Source: Blastobasis lacticolella (Eukaryota > Arthropoda > Insecta > Lepidoptera > Blastobasidae). From it: a DNA stretch of 64,000 bases. Where the stretch lies: contig LR990053.1 in assembly GCA_905147135.1 (NCBI GenBank), positions 16,008,501 to 16,072,500 on the forward strand. The letters are read 5' to 3'. The stretch's first letter is position 1; each line of letters opens with the position of its first letter. This document shows positions 23,882 through 35,640 of the stretch, piece by piece. A model generated the notes under the pieces. The model was given only the letters and a program-made list of their open reading frames with translations, did not search any database and was not told where the DNA came from. Position numbers and translations under genes: made by a program.

Positions 23882-24270
23882 AACACAGCGCTATCTAGCC
23901 CTAAAGTAAGCAAATATTGTGTTATGGGTATTAGATAACTGATAAACGACTTATATAATATTTTAAAAACATATTAATTATGCTTACTACACCCAGACTC
24001 GTATTAGAAATTAAAATTCATCACTCAATTTTTCACAAAATTTGCCCATAACCTATTGTTAAAGTAAAATGAAACTACTGTGAACGCTGTCCAACCATGA
24101 AGTAGCGATTTATTCAGTCATTATCAAAGACAATTACACGAGTGTATCATAGATAACATTCTACAGATATTAAAAAACCAACAATTTCAACTTCTGCTCG
24201 GCCGGGAATCGAACCCGGGGCGTCTACGTGGCAGACAGCCATGTAAATCAACTGAAATAATCAGATAGTC
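23882..24270 (-). mobile_element. SINE-A split by a ~150-bp insertion
   Basis: The tail and body are at 23882-24030 and the head at 24182-24270 (complement of GGTTCGATTCCCGGCCG). The intervening 24031-24181 is not SINE and matches no other repeat I could see in the window. Confidence 0.65.
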
Positions 24271-24401
24271 AAGTTTGTTTAACAATACTCGTATATTATT
24301 GATTTGGGGGGGTCATCGGGGAAACACATAATGATTTGTACCTATAACTCAGGTGGAGGATAAAAGAATAATTATATAAATCGATAACACCTCTATACTA
24401 T

Positions 24402-24657
24402 TGACGACCTGAATGATTCAGTGGTCACCATGCCGGTCTGCCACACAAGAGGTCCCGGGTTCGATTCCCGGCCAGGCAGAAATTGAAATGATAAATTTTA
24501 ATTTCTGTTACGGGTCTGTGTTCTATATATAATAAGTATGTATATAAAAAAAAAAAAGTATGTAATATCAGTTATCTAGCACCCATAACACAAGCTTTGC
24601 TTACTTTGGGGCTAGATGGCGTTGTGTGAATTTGTCCACGATTATTTATTTATTTAT
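24402..24657 (+). mobile_element. SINE-A, full length
   Basis: Complete copy from CGACCTGAATGATTCAGTGG through GGTTCGATTCCCGGCCAGGC to the GCTAGATGGCGTTGTGTG tail and TTTATT repeats; a poly(A) run is internal. Confidence 0.8.
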
Positions 24658-24696
24658 ACTATCTATCAGTCTGTATTTACAGATAGTGCAGTTAGT

Positions 24697-25012
24697 AAGC
24701 GTCGGTAGCCGAGTGGTTAAGGTATCCGATTAGCAAACGAGAGGTACCGGGTTCGAATCCTACTGCGGCCATGTACCAATTACTCTTTCTGAATTACGTA
24801 CATTAGTTGTATGCTCTTACGGTGAGGGAAAACATCGTGATTAAACCTGTATATTTAGGCGACTGACTGTGTAAATATTCTACAATCCGGTAGCAGGGTC
24901 ACGGAGGTCAGATGGCAGTTGCTCCACTGTAATTACCTGATGTGCCAAATCCTGGATCGTAGTCAAGGCGGGCCCCGGGTCCTCATACGCGGAGGCAAGA
25001 TGAGAAATAATA
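24697..25012 (+). mobile_element. SINE-B, nearly full length
   Basis: Head GCGTCGGTAGCCGAGTGGTT and GGGTTCGAATCC, full body, ending around GAGGCAAGATGAG. It is followed by a short reverse SINE-A tail piece at 25020-25060. Confidence 0.75.
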
Positions 25013-25060
25013 GTAATCTAGGACAAACTCACACAGCGCCATCTACGAGTCGCCCCAAAC

Positions 25061-25625
25061 TAAAATATTGTGCTAACGACGTAATTTCTATTTTCATTTT
25101 ATTTACACTATTTAGGTAACAAATTCAAGTTAAATCATGTTTATTTAATATGCTCTAATAATATTCATAACATTCTTATTGAAAGTCCCACGTAAGTCAC
25201 AACCTTAAATATCAATAAAAAATACACATCACAAAATTTCGAACCATTTCGGTTGTCCCCCAAATCTATCTATCTCTTTCACACTTATGATAACTAACGA
25301 CGAGAGAGAGAGTAGAGAGATCATAATAAGCTTTAAGTTTCATGTTATTTAAATAAATAAAAGTAATAATATTATTAATTAAGTATAAATCATAAATTGT
25401 CACTTTCTATCAAATTCAAAACACTTCAGTGACGAGTTAAGACAAAACATTATATTATTACTACACTAGGTTTATTTCCAAAAATCTAGCCTTTACCAAG
25501 GCTTTACTTTCCTCTTTTATTTATTTTGCATCAACAGTTTCAACATCAACAAATTCAATTCAGTTTCAAATATTTTAATCATGTACAGATAACCCATGAC
25601 AAACCATCACGATATAAATAAATAA
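25061..25625. other. No recognised gene
   Basis: AT-rich sequence with a short GAGAGAGAGAG run near 25303-25312. Confidence 0.4.
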
Positions 25626-25817
25626 ATAATGGTGGACAAATTCACACTGTCCCATCTTATAGTCCCAAACTATGCAAATTTTGTATTATGGAGAGATAAC
25701 TGCTAGATAATTGATATGCAACTGTAAATATTAAACTTATTATCCATAGAATACCCAAACCCGTAACAGAAATTAAAATTCACCATTCAATTTCTGCCCG
25801 GCCGGAAATCGAATCAA
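25626..25817 (-). mobile_element. SINE-A, head truncated
   Basis: Divergent reverse copy of tail and body, stopping at GCCCGGCCGGAAATCGAAT within the head. Confidence 0.65.
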
Positions 25818-26985
25818 AAATAAATGAAACCGGATCCCTGACGGTATGATTAAATTAAAGTCTAAATATCAACTCCATATCCATTTTTCCGAACCAAATT
25901 GTAACCTCCAATCGTGACTTCGAAACCGCGCCCACCATTATTCGGTACCCCAAAACCGGCTCAGAATCAGCCCGGAATACTAAACCCGGGAAAATCAATC
26001 TCTTTGCTATACACATGCATAACTTTATCTATGCAGCAGTCTATACTATCTTATATCTATGGCGCGCGTAGCTTCGTAGCGGGTCTACGCCGTAGCTCCC
26101 AGTCACGTAGGCGCCGCTACGTGTGGTACTGAACGCGGTATGAAATAATTGTTTTAGCGAATCTTTGTTGTTACTTTTTATTGTTTCTGTTGTTGTTCTT
26201 GTTATTGTTGTGGGAATTGTAGCGTTTGCCGTAGTGCACTTCCGGGAACTTAGAACTAATATGCACTTCACTTATTTTAAAAAGCAGATAAATTGCAGGT
26301 TTAATTGTTTATTTATTTATTTGAGTAAGAACAGCTATATAAAACATAATAAACATTATTTTAGAACCAAAAAGCCAATTACAAGTCCTTGCTAGTAACG
26401 AATTGTATTATAGATAAGAGAAGGTAGCATATTTGTAAAGCCATAGCATCCAAAAACGTCTGAAAATATATGGAAAGATTTTGAGCCCAGAAAATCTTGA
26501 GAGTCAGTCCTAAAAATTCGAAAATCCGCTTTATTAGATCTCATTTTTTAAATTATTTGACTCATGCCAAGCATCCAATTCCCACCACTCCTACCCAACA
26601 CGACCACCACAAAACACAATGCGAACGCAACGCAGCATTACGAAATAGCGGTTCCTACGCTTGTCCCATTTTTAGACAATAGAGCCTTGAGTGCTACGAG
26701 GTACCAGGGCGGCAGAGCCGGCGGGCGGTGGGCGGACGATGACCCCAACGGCCGGGCGAGGCCTCCCTGCACTGGGGCTATAAGGCTCAAAATTGCGCGG
26801 CAAGGCAACGTTTTCAAACATAGTTTAACGTGAAAAATTTTTTTTTTTTTCTAATTGTGGTGTCGAGTTTGCGAATCTTGATGGAAGCTGATCTTGTTTG
26901 GGCAAGAATAACTTGCAGCGAGTTTAAAAATGGATTTACTTAAACAGATTGTGAAATTAGCGACTTTCTAGACTGGCAATTTTTT
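25818..26985. other. No recognised gene; two GC-rich patches
   Basis: At 26060-26125 there is a cluster of GTAGC and GCTAC motifs in both orientations, and at 26690-26790 a GC-rich patch beginning GGTACCAGGGCGGCAG. Short frames lack family resemblance. Confidence 0.35.
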
Positions 26986-27204
26986 TTTGCTCTGTGGATA
27001 TACTGAATACATGCTTACATCCCCAGCGTTGCAGATGTCCTCGACGACGGAAGCCACTTTCTATAAGGTGAACCGCCCGCCCATGTGCCTCTCTAGGTAA
27101 AAAAAATCTCCTGCACCTGCATGTCTTTACTCCACCTGGCCGGAGGGCGTCCTACACTACGCTTGCCGAGTCGCGGTCTCCACTGAAGGACTCGTCTACC
27201 CCAG

Positions 27205-27312
27205 CATGACTACTTATATCAGCCTTATAGCAAAAGATGTCGAAGTCTATCAGCTGGTAGGAGTCTGTCAAGCCTGAGGAGTACGCCCGGGTGATTACCA
27301 CCGTCTTATCAC
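27205..27312 (+). repeat. Repeat F fragment
   Basis: Plus-orientation piece with GGTAGGAGTCTGTCAAGCCT and GGGTGATTACCACCGTCTTATC. Confidence 0.45.
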
Positions 27313-27468
27313 CTTTTTTTTTTTTTTTATGTCATACGTTAGGCAAACAGGCAAGCGGGCCACCTGATGGAAAGTGGTTATAAAGAGTTATTGGTACATG
27401 GCGCACAGGGGTTCGACCCCGGTAGGCCGGGTCCCAGGTACCTTGCCCTTTAGGCCACTGATGCTTCT
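27313..27468 (-). mobile_element. Repeat E end followed by a SINE-B head piece
   Basis: 27313-27377 is the reversed end of repeat E (poly(T), GGCAAACAGGCAAGCGGGCC). 27382-27468 carries the complement of a tRNA-like SINE-B head (GGGGTTCGACCCCGG). Confidence 0.5.
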
Positions 27469-30400
27469 TATAAGTCCTACGTTTGACCCTATTATAATAA
27501 ATTTTCATATGTTGTTCACAGATCAATCAATTGCAGTCATCACCCCTTCTCCACTACCGGAAACCACATAACTAATTACCATTTCATCCATAACCAATGC
27601 CACCCAACCCGTAACCAATACCACAATAAATATTTAACACTTTGTGTGTTTGCCTGAAGATGAGTAATTCGAAACCGGTTGCAATTTAATTAAAAGTGGT
27701 ATAATAAAGTGGAACTAGTGTACAAAAAGTGGTTTAATTTATAATACCATAATAATCATCCGATTGCAATTGCAATTACAATTACAATTACAAGCCGGTT
27801 ACGCAACCGGGTGTTTCCCGGGGGGTCCGCGAGGCCCGGTCGGGCCGCAGCTACCAGGGTCGCATAACAGAACAGCGCAATGCAGGCGGGTGAACGGCCC
27901 CGGCATCGATCCACCGCGCCCCCCGCCCTTACGTAACCGCGCCGTGATTCCTTCCGGGTTTTTAAACTGTTGGAGAGTTTGCAGTGGTCTAGGTTTATGT
28001 TGTTGGGATCCCTTTTTTAGTGGTTGGTGTTTTGGTTGTGGAGAGTACGGCGTGGTGATTAAAAAAATATTATTTCGGGCCGTTTGACCTATAAATTGCA
28101 TTTCATGGGTAATATGTCAAAATATTTCATTATTATGTAGGCATTAAAGTTAATGATCAATTTTTAATTATAATATTAGGTATTTATTTATTATTTATTT
28201 ATATATATAAAAAGTTTAGATTGTTCGCAGGTTTCGTGAAAGGAAGTTGCGATGTTTTAAATAAAAGGATGTTTGTGACTGTGGTGACGATTCTGATGAC
28301 TCGCTTTCGGGTGAGTCATTCGGAGTTTTGGGTGACCGCATTGCCATTTTCTGTGGCGTGTGTGGAGGTGTCTAATTGCTTTTTCACGGAAAAATTACTG
28401 AATGGGGTATGTAATTCGTATAATCATGTGCAGTGTTGTAGTTTTTTACCCGGAATAATAGATGATTTACAAAATTAATCCAGAAATTCAATCTGGTTGA
28501 GGAAATACGGCAAATCTGAATTCTACGAGGACCAAGTCCTGAACAAAATAAAGTATAAAAAGTAAAGTATAACACAAAAACTGGCCAGCCAAGTCCGTGC
28601 GGCTCTCGTATGAATCAAAGCGAGGCCCGGCCGCGGCACGTAGACAGCGCGGCGACTGCCCCCCCCCCTCCCCCCTTTCCCCCTCCTACGCCCCCCGCTC
28701 TGAATTATAACCCCCCATTAATTATGCCGATTCGGTTCCCCGTCTTCAACTGTCACAAGTGCCACAACTAAGCCTTCCTCACCTTCCCGTGTCAACATTA
28801 ATCGCACTTGAGCCGGTTACGTAAAAACCTGTTCGTACCGGTTACGGGTCAAAATTACCCACCGGAAGCTTGAAGGGTTTCGATGGGATTTGTGTTAATT
28901 ATTCAAGTGCTAAGTGTGCTTAAAATGTATTGTGTGTAAGGCAGTCTTAAACGAAAAAAATAATTATTTAATCATATCTCCTTAAAATCTTTGTAATAAA
29001 TTCCTCAAAGAATGGGAAAAGAAAAGATAATGGACTGTTATTTTATTTATGACTTTCTTAGAATTTGTTACAAATTCTCTAAAGAATACATTTTCCGGGA
29101 ACATTCCCGCTATTTCCACCTAAATTCTCGAATGAAGATCTCTTTACGAATATAGGTTACGTCAGTATTAATATTTAAATTACGCTACAACAAATGCACA
29201 CCCAAACTAAACAAAGCGAACAAAATCTCCTTTCTCGGCGACAATTTCCTAAGCTCTCACAAACCCTAGAAATAGCGGCTCCAAAGACAAACACATTAAA
29301 CATTTATTGACCTAATAACAAACAGTGGCTACGATATCGGCATTAAAACAAAGCTACGGCGTAGCAGCGTAGCGCGGACGTAGCTCAGCCGTAGCTCGCC
29401 CGGGCCGAGGTCGGTGACCTCTGGCCGTGAACGGGGCCTCCCCGCCCCGCCCTGCCCCGCTGTGCCCCGCACTACCCCGCCGCGCCCGCCGCAGACACGT
29501 CAGCGACGCACCCCCGACATATACAGCTTGCTCGTAAATTGTCACCAGTTTTTTGCATCGGAGGTGTAGCAGATGAGTACTAATTAGGTCAGCTCGTATT
29601 GGTGTTTTTGTGGAGTGACAGTTATGGAAGGTGTTGATGTGATTTGGTGGTTTGACGGTGATTGTTTTTTTTTTTTTGAAAATTTTGAGTTGTTTCCATT
29701 GAAGTTTTATACATTGTTAATCGTAACCGATGTGTTATAATTATTTTCTTATTATTAAGTGTTAGTACTTGCATTTATAAAGGTGGAAATTAGGCATATA
29801 AACGTCAAAGCCACGAGCAGAGGAGCTAAACGCAGTACTAAAAATCCTATTATACAACCATAACATAACATAATATACTTCCGCCCAGAATTTCCCGGGA
29901 GAAACAGCCACACGCCATACCCCGCTACTCGCCTAGTTACGCACACCACCCCCTCACACACACACTCTCCTCCCGCCCTATATCTACACGACACACCCCC
30001 TGTAGCCACACGTCGGCACCCACACCACCAAAATCACCGGGGGAACAGATAAAGCAGTGTGCGCGTCTGTTCTACCCACACTGCTTTCCCGCTACCCTGT
30101 TTTATCGTGGCTACAGGAAAACGCGCGCTTGTGTGCCAAGAATCTGTGTTAACGTGGAACTTCCGCCTTTTATTTGTGTCAATGCGGCTGTGTGGGTAAA
30201 ACAGGGTGCGGATGTGTGCAGGGTGCATCGACTCTTCCGGTAGCTGGGTACAACGGCCCCGGGTGTGATTTATGCCCGTTCGAAGGTTTGCGTGTTATTG
30301 TTACGTTGGAGGATTGCCGCCGAATGATATTCTAATGTTGTTGGGTTGTTGGTAGGCGGTGCGGTGTCGGTTGTAGGCTTAGGTTAGGTTGTGTCCGTGT

Positions 30401-30660
30401 AGACAGGCGGCTTGTATAGCTAGGCGCCTAGAGCCTGGTTAGATGACTAGCGAAGTAAAAGGAATGTTGTAGAACGTTCGCGCCTTCGCTGCTCTCTACT
30501 CGCTATAGGCGACTAGCTAGGCTACAGCCTAGCCTACTACCTAGTACACTAGGCTGTAGGTGTGTTGGCTTAGCACATACGTGTTACGCAAGCCACATAT
30601 CAACGCAGAGGTAAAGATGCTCGCAGATCAAATGGCCGTAAAAGCAGTAAAGTTCTCGAG
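27469..30660. other. Long stretch without genes; several GC-rich islands
   Basis: Contains a CAATTA tandem (27766-27792) joined to CCGGTTACGCAACCGG, a GC island at 27795-27960 with TACCAGGGTCGCATAAC (27852-27868), a C-rich run at 28655-28695, a GTAGC-rich patch (29350-29402) leading into a CCCCGCC-rich array (29426-29483), and palindromic TAGGC-rich sequence (30410-30560). No SINE or LINE is visible, which is unusual for this window. Any regulatory role is only a possibility. Confidence 0.35.
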
Positions 30661-30667
30661 TAGCGGT

Positions 30668-30836
30668 TATGTAACGGAAGACGCAGTGTGGGTAGGCCTC
30701 CTGTAAGGAGGAGCGACGATCTGGTAAAGGTTGCAGGAACCAGCTGGTTTGAGAAAGCACAGGACCGGCCTTTGTGAAGATCCCTGGGGGAGGCCTATGC
30801 CCATCATTGGGCGTCTTTCGGCTGACATGATGATGA
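30668..30836 (+). mobile_element. RTE-type LINE 3' end
   Basis: Encodes a degraded SVGRPPV-like end (GTGGGTAGGCCTCCTGTAAG), then ACCGGCCTTTGTGAAGATCC and GGGAGGCCTATGCCCATCAT, ending in ATGATGATGA. Confidence 0.7.
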
Positions 30837-31184
30837 TTGATATAAGGATGTGTAATATCCGTATTCTCCATCTGGATAAGTCCCAAAGATGAATTGATAA
30901 AGCCTCGGTCTATACAAGCTTCACGAAGAGTCATTTCCCTGCAAATAAAGTATTATTTAAAGATTTCTATTTGTTGACCCACTTGGGGGGCTGTCGGCTC
31001 ATTTGTCACCGAGTAACAAAAAAAGCAGCCCACTTCTTGTTTGTCAATCAATAGACATAAAAACATCGAGATCTATTGTATTATAAGGGATACTAAACGA
31101 GGATTCGTCAAAAGTTCTACTGTCCTAGTAATATTATAAATAAATATAAGAATAGAATAGAATATCGCTTATTTCATACTTCAA

Positions 31185-31375
31185 ATGCGAAATTATGTAT
31201 GGATGTTTAGATGCTTGTTACTCTTTCACGCAAAAACTACTGAACGGATTCTGATGAAACTTAGCAGTAATGTAGCTTATAGCTCAGAATAACACATAGG
31301 CTATAATTTGTCCCGAAATTCCATGTGATTCCCGTGGAATCGTGTCCAAAACTTTATGGACGCAAAAGCTAGTTC
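31185..31375 (+). repeat. Helitron-like fragment
   Basis: Contains AAAAACTACTGAACGGATTC, ATAGGCTATAATTTGTCCCG and GGACGCAAAAGCTAGT in the usual order of lepidopteran Helitron-type repeats. Confidence 0.45.
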
Positions 31376-31718
31376 GAAATATAGCGACTTTGCTTTCCTC
31401 TCCACTAAAGTTGGGAAAGAGCCCCGTTATTCGTGATACAGTTATTTTTCAATCTTCATACGCCCTGAGCGATATTCAACCTGCTCCCTCAAATCCCTGT
31501 GCAAGACAAAACATCCCCGGGGTTGAAGTGGCTGTGTAAACAATACCTGACACAAACACCGGGCGAGACGTCTGAAGACTCAATAAGAGAGTAAGATATA
31601 GATATTACAGATCTTTTCAATAATCTTCAATAGTTTCTCCATCCTTTGCCCGCATGCTGAGGCGTACAAATAATTAAATATAATGATTTATACGCCGTGT
31701 TTCGGCCTGGTCTGATTT

Positions 31719-31874
31719 TAGCCCGCGGGCCGAAATGCCTGATGCATTGATATTAATATTTTTCCTCAGGCGTTTGGGCTTGCAGTTAAGAATGTATTTG
31801 AAAATGGTTTTAGCACAGTCGAGGAAAAACAATTTTTAAAAAGTATTTTTAACTGCGGGCCGAAACGTCTGAGG
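31719..31874. repeat. Inverted repeat with GGCCGAAACG core
   Basis: Arms 31764-31789 and 31849-31874 pair over 26 bases with four mismatches (CCTCAGGCGTTTGGGCTTGC against its partner). A third related unit lies at 31719-31743. Probably a small foldback transposon. Confidence 0.55.
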
Positions 31875-31986
31875 GGAAATAATAATTTTAATTAATCTGC
31901 CATTTCGACACGTGGGCAATAACTAGACCGGATCGAAACTCGAACATTCAAATCATAGCCTCCTTTACCTGTCGGAGGCTACGCTC

Positions 31987-32103
31987 AAATAAGAAATAAA
32001 GATGGCGCGCTGTTAACAGTGAGATGAGGCCGGTTTCGTAAACTTTTGCTATTGACAAGCAATTATTAGGTAGTTCGCAGAATTCTGTCTTTATTTCTTA
32101 TTT
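31987..32103. repeat. Foldback repeat
   Basis: AAATAAGAAATAAAGA at 31987-32002 is perfectly complementary to TCTTTATTTCTTATTT at 32088-32103; GCTC/GAGC outside also pair across a bulge. Confidence 0.6.
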
Positions 32104-32244
32104 GGTCTGAGCTAACACCAGACTACATTTGATGATCTCCTTTACTTCTCGGTCGACGAACTTGGCGATCTCTTTTATTGACCTAAGGTAGTCTATAATA
32201 AGAATATTGTCATTGTGTCAGAACTTTAAGAGAGAAATGAAATT

Positions 32245-32745
32245 AATCATATTCATATTCATATTTATTTATGTATTCTATTGAACAATTTATTGCACAC
32301 AATATAAAGTATACAGAAATTACAAAATTAAAGACGACACAACAGGCACTACTTATTTCTAAGAAGAAATCTCTTCCAGCAGACCTATAGAAGAGAGACC
32401 TTATAGAATAAGATACTAAATACACACAATAGTATATATATAAATACACATACATATATACATAATAAAATATATACAGGTATTGTAGAACATTCAGGCA
32501 CATAAGGAAAGATAATGTTCCTTTACACGCTTTTTAAAGATTGCTATAGATTGACAACCGCGCACTTCGTGCGGGAGACGAATCCACAGTCTTGCGGCAT
32601 GAACAGTGAAGGAGTAGGAGTAGAAGTTGGAATTGTGAATAGGGATGTCCAGCGACGATCTACACTGGAACGACAAGGTTTGTCTTGTGGACGAGAAAAG
32701 TGGAATCGGTCACGGAGGTATGAGGGAGCGGAAGGACATATTCAT
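32245..32745 (-). mobile_element. LINE fragment, reverse-transcriptase C-terminus and tail
   Basis: The frame at 32676-32494 encodes a LINE-type C-terminal motif: SFTVHAARLWIRLPHEVRGC then IAIFKKRVKEHYL, the 'LWN.LP..V......FK..VK..L' pattern of Jockey/CR1-like reverse transcriptases. The frame is shifted upstream. The tail consists of TATTCATATTCATAT repeats. Confidence 0.65.
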
Positions 32746-33034
32746 ATTCATTTATTTAGTAAATATTTTACACCGTCATACAATTATTATGTAATTATTA
32801 TTAATATTAATAATTATTCATTAATAATTATTAATCTAAATCTAATAATAAAAATCGGCCAAGATAGTATCCGACTTCGCACATTTAGGGCTCTGTATTA
32901 CGCGTTTTTATAACTAGACTAGCCATGCATTTGACCGCCATCTCACCTGGTAGAAAGTGTCGATGTGGCCGATGATAGAGCTTGCCTCTAGGATCAGCCT
33001 AATTAACCGCAAAATTAATGCATCAGCAATTAAT

Positions 33035-33095
33035 TGGTGCCAATCACCTCCCAAGACTGTTCATGTATCAGGATACCCAGCGGAAGACCTTAACA
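33035..33095 (-). repeat. Repeat H fragment
   Basis: GGTGCCAATCACCTCCCAAG, then CAGGATACCCAGCGGAAGAC, similar to the DNA under the frame at 63475-63873. The remaining 32750-33190 shows nothing. Confidence 0.4.
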
Positions 33096-33189
33096 GCAAA
33101 ATTATGTTGGTTTGTATTGGGAAATAGGGAATTTAAAAGAAAAATTCAGATTTATTGTTATTGGTATTTGTTTGTAAAATAAACATATT

Positions 33190-33628
33190 GGCGTTAATGA
33201 CCCGGTTGCGCTCTTGGGGATGAGAGCCCCTGGCTTGACCATGATCCAGGATGTGGATGATTAGGTAATTATAGTGGAGCGACTGCCATCTGACCTCCGT
33301 GACTTTGCTGCCAGGGGCACCTGACCTGATTGACTCCTGGTTACACGTTTAGGTTTCATCACTATTTTTCCCTCACCAGGATCAGTTAGTATTCAATTAA
33401 TAACTCAGATAAGATTCATTGGTACTTGGCCGCAGCGGGATTCAAACCCGTTATCTCTCACATACGAATCCGACACATTAACCTCCCGGCCACCGAAGCC
33501 CAAAAAAAAAAATCATCTTAGCGTTAATGTCCCAGTTATGCTATCGAGGACGAGGGCCCGGGGTCCGCCTTGACTATGATCCAGGATTTGGCTAACAGGT
33601 AATTACAGTGGAGCGACTACCAGGATTT
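33190..33628 (-). mobile_element. Two SINE-B copies in tandem, same orientation
   Basis: 33190-33499 is a full reverse copy (head complement GGTTTGAATCCC). 33512-33628 is the 3' third of a second copy, joined through a short A-run. 33630-34035 has no recognised feature. Confidence 0.75.
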
Positions 33629-34035
33629 TAACTAGTCCCCATTTTGGAGTGGATGGTTTGATTAAAATATATGTTCAAAATGTTGGCTTTTACAGATTAA
33701 AATTTGTCTAAAATTGTATGTTTATGTTCCCGACTCCAGGAAATGGAGCGCTCCCTCCACTTCTCCCTATCTGGGGAAGAAGGATGGAAGGGCACGGATT
33801 AGGATAGGTGGAAATCAGAGCAGGAAAGTAGGCTAGGTAGGTAGGTCTACATACACAATTAACTAGACACCGGACTCATCTGAGTTTGAAAAGTAACATA
33901 ACACATCAAATAGATATAAAAGAAATGTTAAGAAATTTTAAATTTGGAAACGAAACGTGCTAGGGCGACCATTTAGAGAAAGACCAAAGAAAGGCAAAGG
34001 GAATTAATGTAACGTGCCAAAAATTGCAACGTTAC

Positions 34036-34200
34036 AAGGTTTCATCACGATATTTTCCCTCGTCGTAAGAGCATCGGTTAGAAATCAACTAATGTACATA
34101 ACTCAGAAAAGAGTCATTGGTACATGGCCGTAGCGGGATTCGAACCCGGTACCTGTCGCTTACAAGTCGGACACTCAACCGCCCAGCCACCGACTCTCTT
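34036..34200 (-). mobile_element. SINE-B, head half
   Basis: Reverse copy from TTTCATCACGATATTTTCCC to the head, with the complement of GGGTTCGAATCCC; it ends at CACCGACTCTC. Confidence 0.75.
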
Positions 34201-34324
34201 ACCGAAGCCATAAATTTAAGATATTAATAAATTTCATTATCACCAAATTTCAAGGTCGTGGGTCTATGGGAAGTTAAATAATACTTCGGAACAAAATTTT
34301 GTAAAAACCCGACAGTCCAACTCG

Positions 34325-34400
34325 GCTGCCAAGGGTGGAGATTATGGCAATTCCCTTCTTGAGGAGGAGGCTCAAATCCAGCAGTGGTAAAACCCGAAAT
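34325..34400 (+). repeat. Repeat G fragment
   Basis: GCTGCCAAGGGTGGAGATTATGG and CAAATCCAGCAGTGG remain recognisable. Confidence 0.45.
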
Positions 34401-34444
34401 GCTGGTAACAGCTTCAGAACGTAATAATCAAAGTTTACGCGCTA

Positions 34445-34668
34445 ATTAACTCTTTTCTGAGTTAGGTACATTACTTGAATGCTAACCGATGTTCGTACGG
34501 TGACGGAAAATATCGTGATCTTGCACATTCATGCAACTGGTCAGGTTCCCCAGGTAACAAGGTCAAGGAGGTTTGAATTTGCCAAATCCTGGATCATTAA
34601 TTATCAAAGCGGACCCCGGGCCCGCGTGCGCGAGAGCATAACTTGGCATTTAACGCCAAGATTGTTTT
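34445..34668 (+). mobile_element. SINE-B, head missing
   Basis: From ACTCTTTTCTGAGTTAGGTA to TTAACGCCAAGATTG, with an internal deletion near 34545. 34670-35040 shows nothing recognised. Confidence 0.7.
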
Positions 34669-35041
34669 TATTTTTTATTTAAGTCGTGTAGTATTATTTT
34701 TCCTTTGAAACAATATCTAATCACCCTTTACTCCACATACAGGAACCTAGATGCAAAGGCCTACGCCTGGATAGAACCCTGCCCACTCATTGTGTGACCT
34801 CTTTTCTATATTCCTTTTTGACCTATTTCACAACACAGGACAGGAAGGGGAGGCACACATAGGAGACTGCTGCTTCCGGCGCAGGTACTTGTCATTATGT
34901 TACCTACCTACGCTCCTCCTACCTTAACCGTTTCATGTCCGTTGTTTTTCCTGACTTCTCTCATATCATACCTGACCAAAAACATTGGAAAGTTAGCGAC
35001 CTTATAGACTGGCAATTTTTTTTGCTCTGTTCACATGATAC

Positions 35042-35640
35042 ATCACGACCTGATTGGTTCAGTTGGTTGGCTGCTACGCAGAGGTCCCGGGTTCGATTCA
35101 CGGCCGGGCAGATATTAAAATGATGAATGTTAATTTCTGTTTCGGGTCTGGGTGTAGTAGATAATAAGCATGTATTAAAAAAGTAAACAAGTACTTTAAG
35201 AACTGTTTGACATGATTGATGCCTACAGCTACATTCTACCATCGCACCGCTCGCCACCGACATAGGGAATTCATCCTCACACCTTGGAGCCAAATTGGTC
35301 GCGAACTGTGCGGTTCCAAAGGAACTTTTTCCCACGCACACTAAGTTTGTGGAATGAACTACCTGTAGAGGTTTTCCCTGGAGAGTACAACATGGAGTTC
35401 TTCAAGAAAAGGGTAAAAAGTTTTTTGCGAGGTCTGCAACGCGTGGGTGAAGCCCCTGGTATTGCAAACGGTTATAGGCTGCGGTGACTGCTTACCATGA
35501 GGCAAACCGTAAACTTGTTTGCCACCTTAGCGGTATAAAAAAAACTTTCATTATCATCATCATCAATTATCCAACACCCATAACACAAGCTTTGCTTACT
35601 TTGGGGATAGATGGCGCTGTTATATGCTCGGACAAATTCC
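35042..35640 (+). mobile_element. SINE-A split by a Jockey-type LINE fragment
   Basis: The SINE-A head and body are at 35042-35195 (GGTTCGATTCACGGCCGGGC). The tail is at about 35560-35640 (CAAGCTTTGCTTACTTTGGG, GATAGATGGCGCTGTT). The LINE piece lies between. Confidence 0.7.
35196..35555 (+). mobile_element. Jockey-type LINE fragment (family D) inside SINE-A
   Basis: Encodes the C-terminal end of the same reverse transcriptase as 37155-37772: TVRFQRNFFPRTLSLWNELP, then GEYNMEFFKKRVKSFLRG, with a stop at 35487 and the family tail to poly(A). The upstream coding part has a frameshift. Confidence 0.75.
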
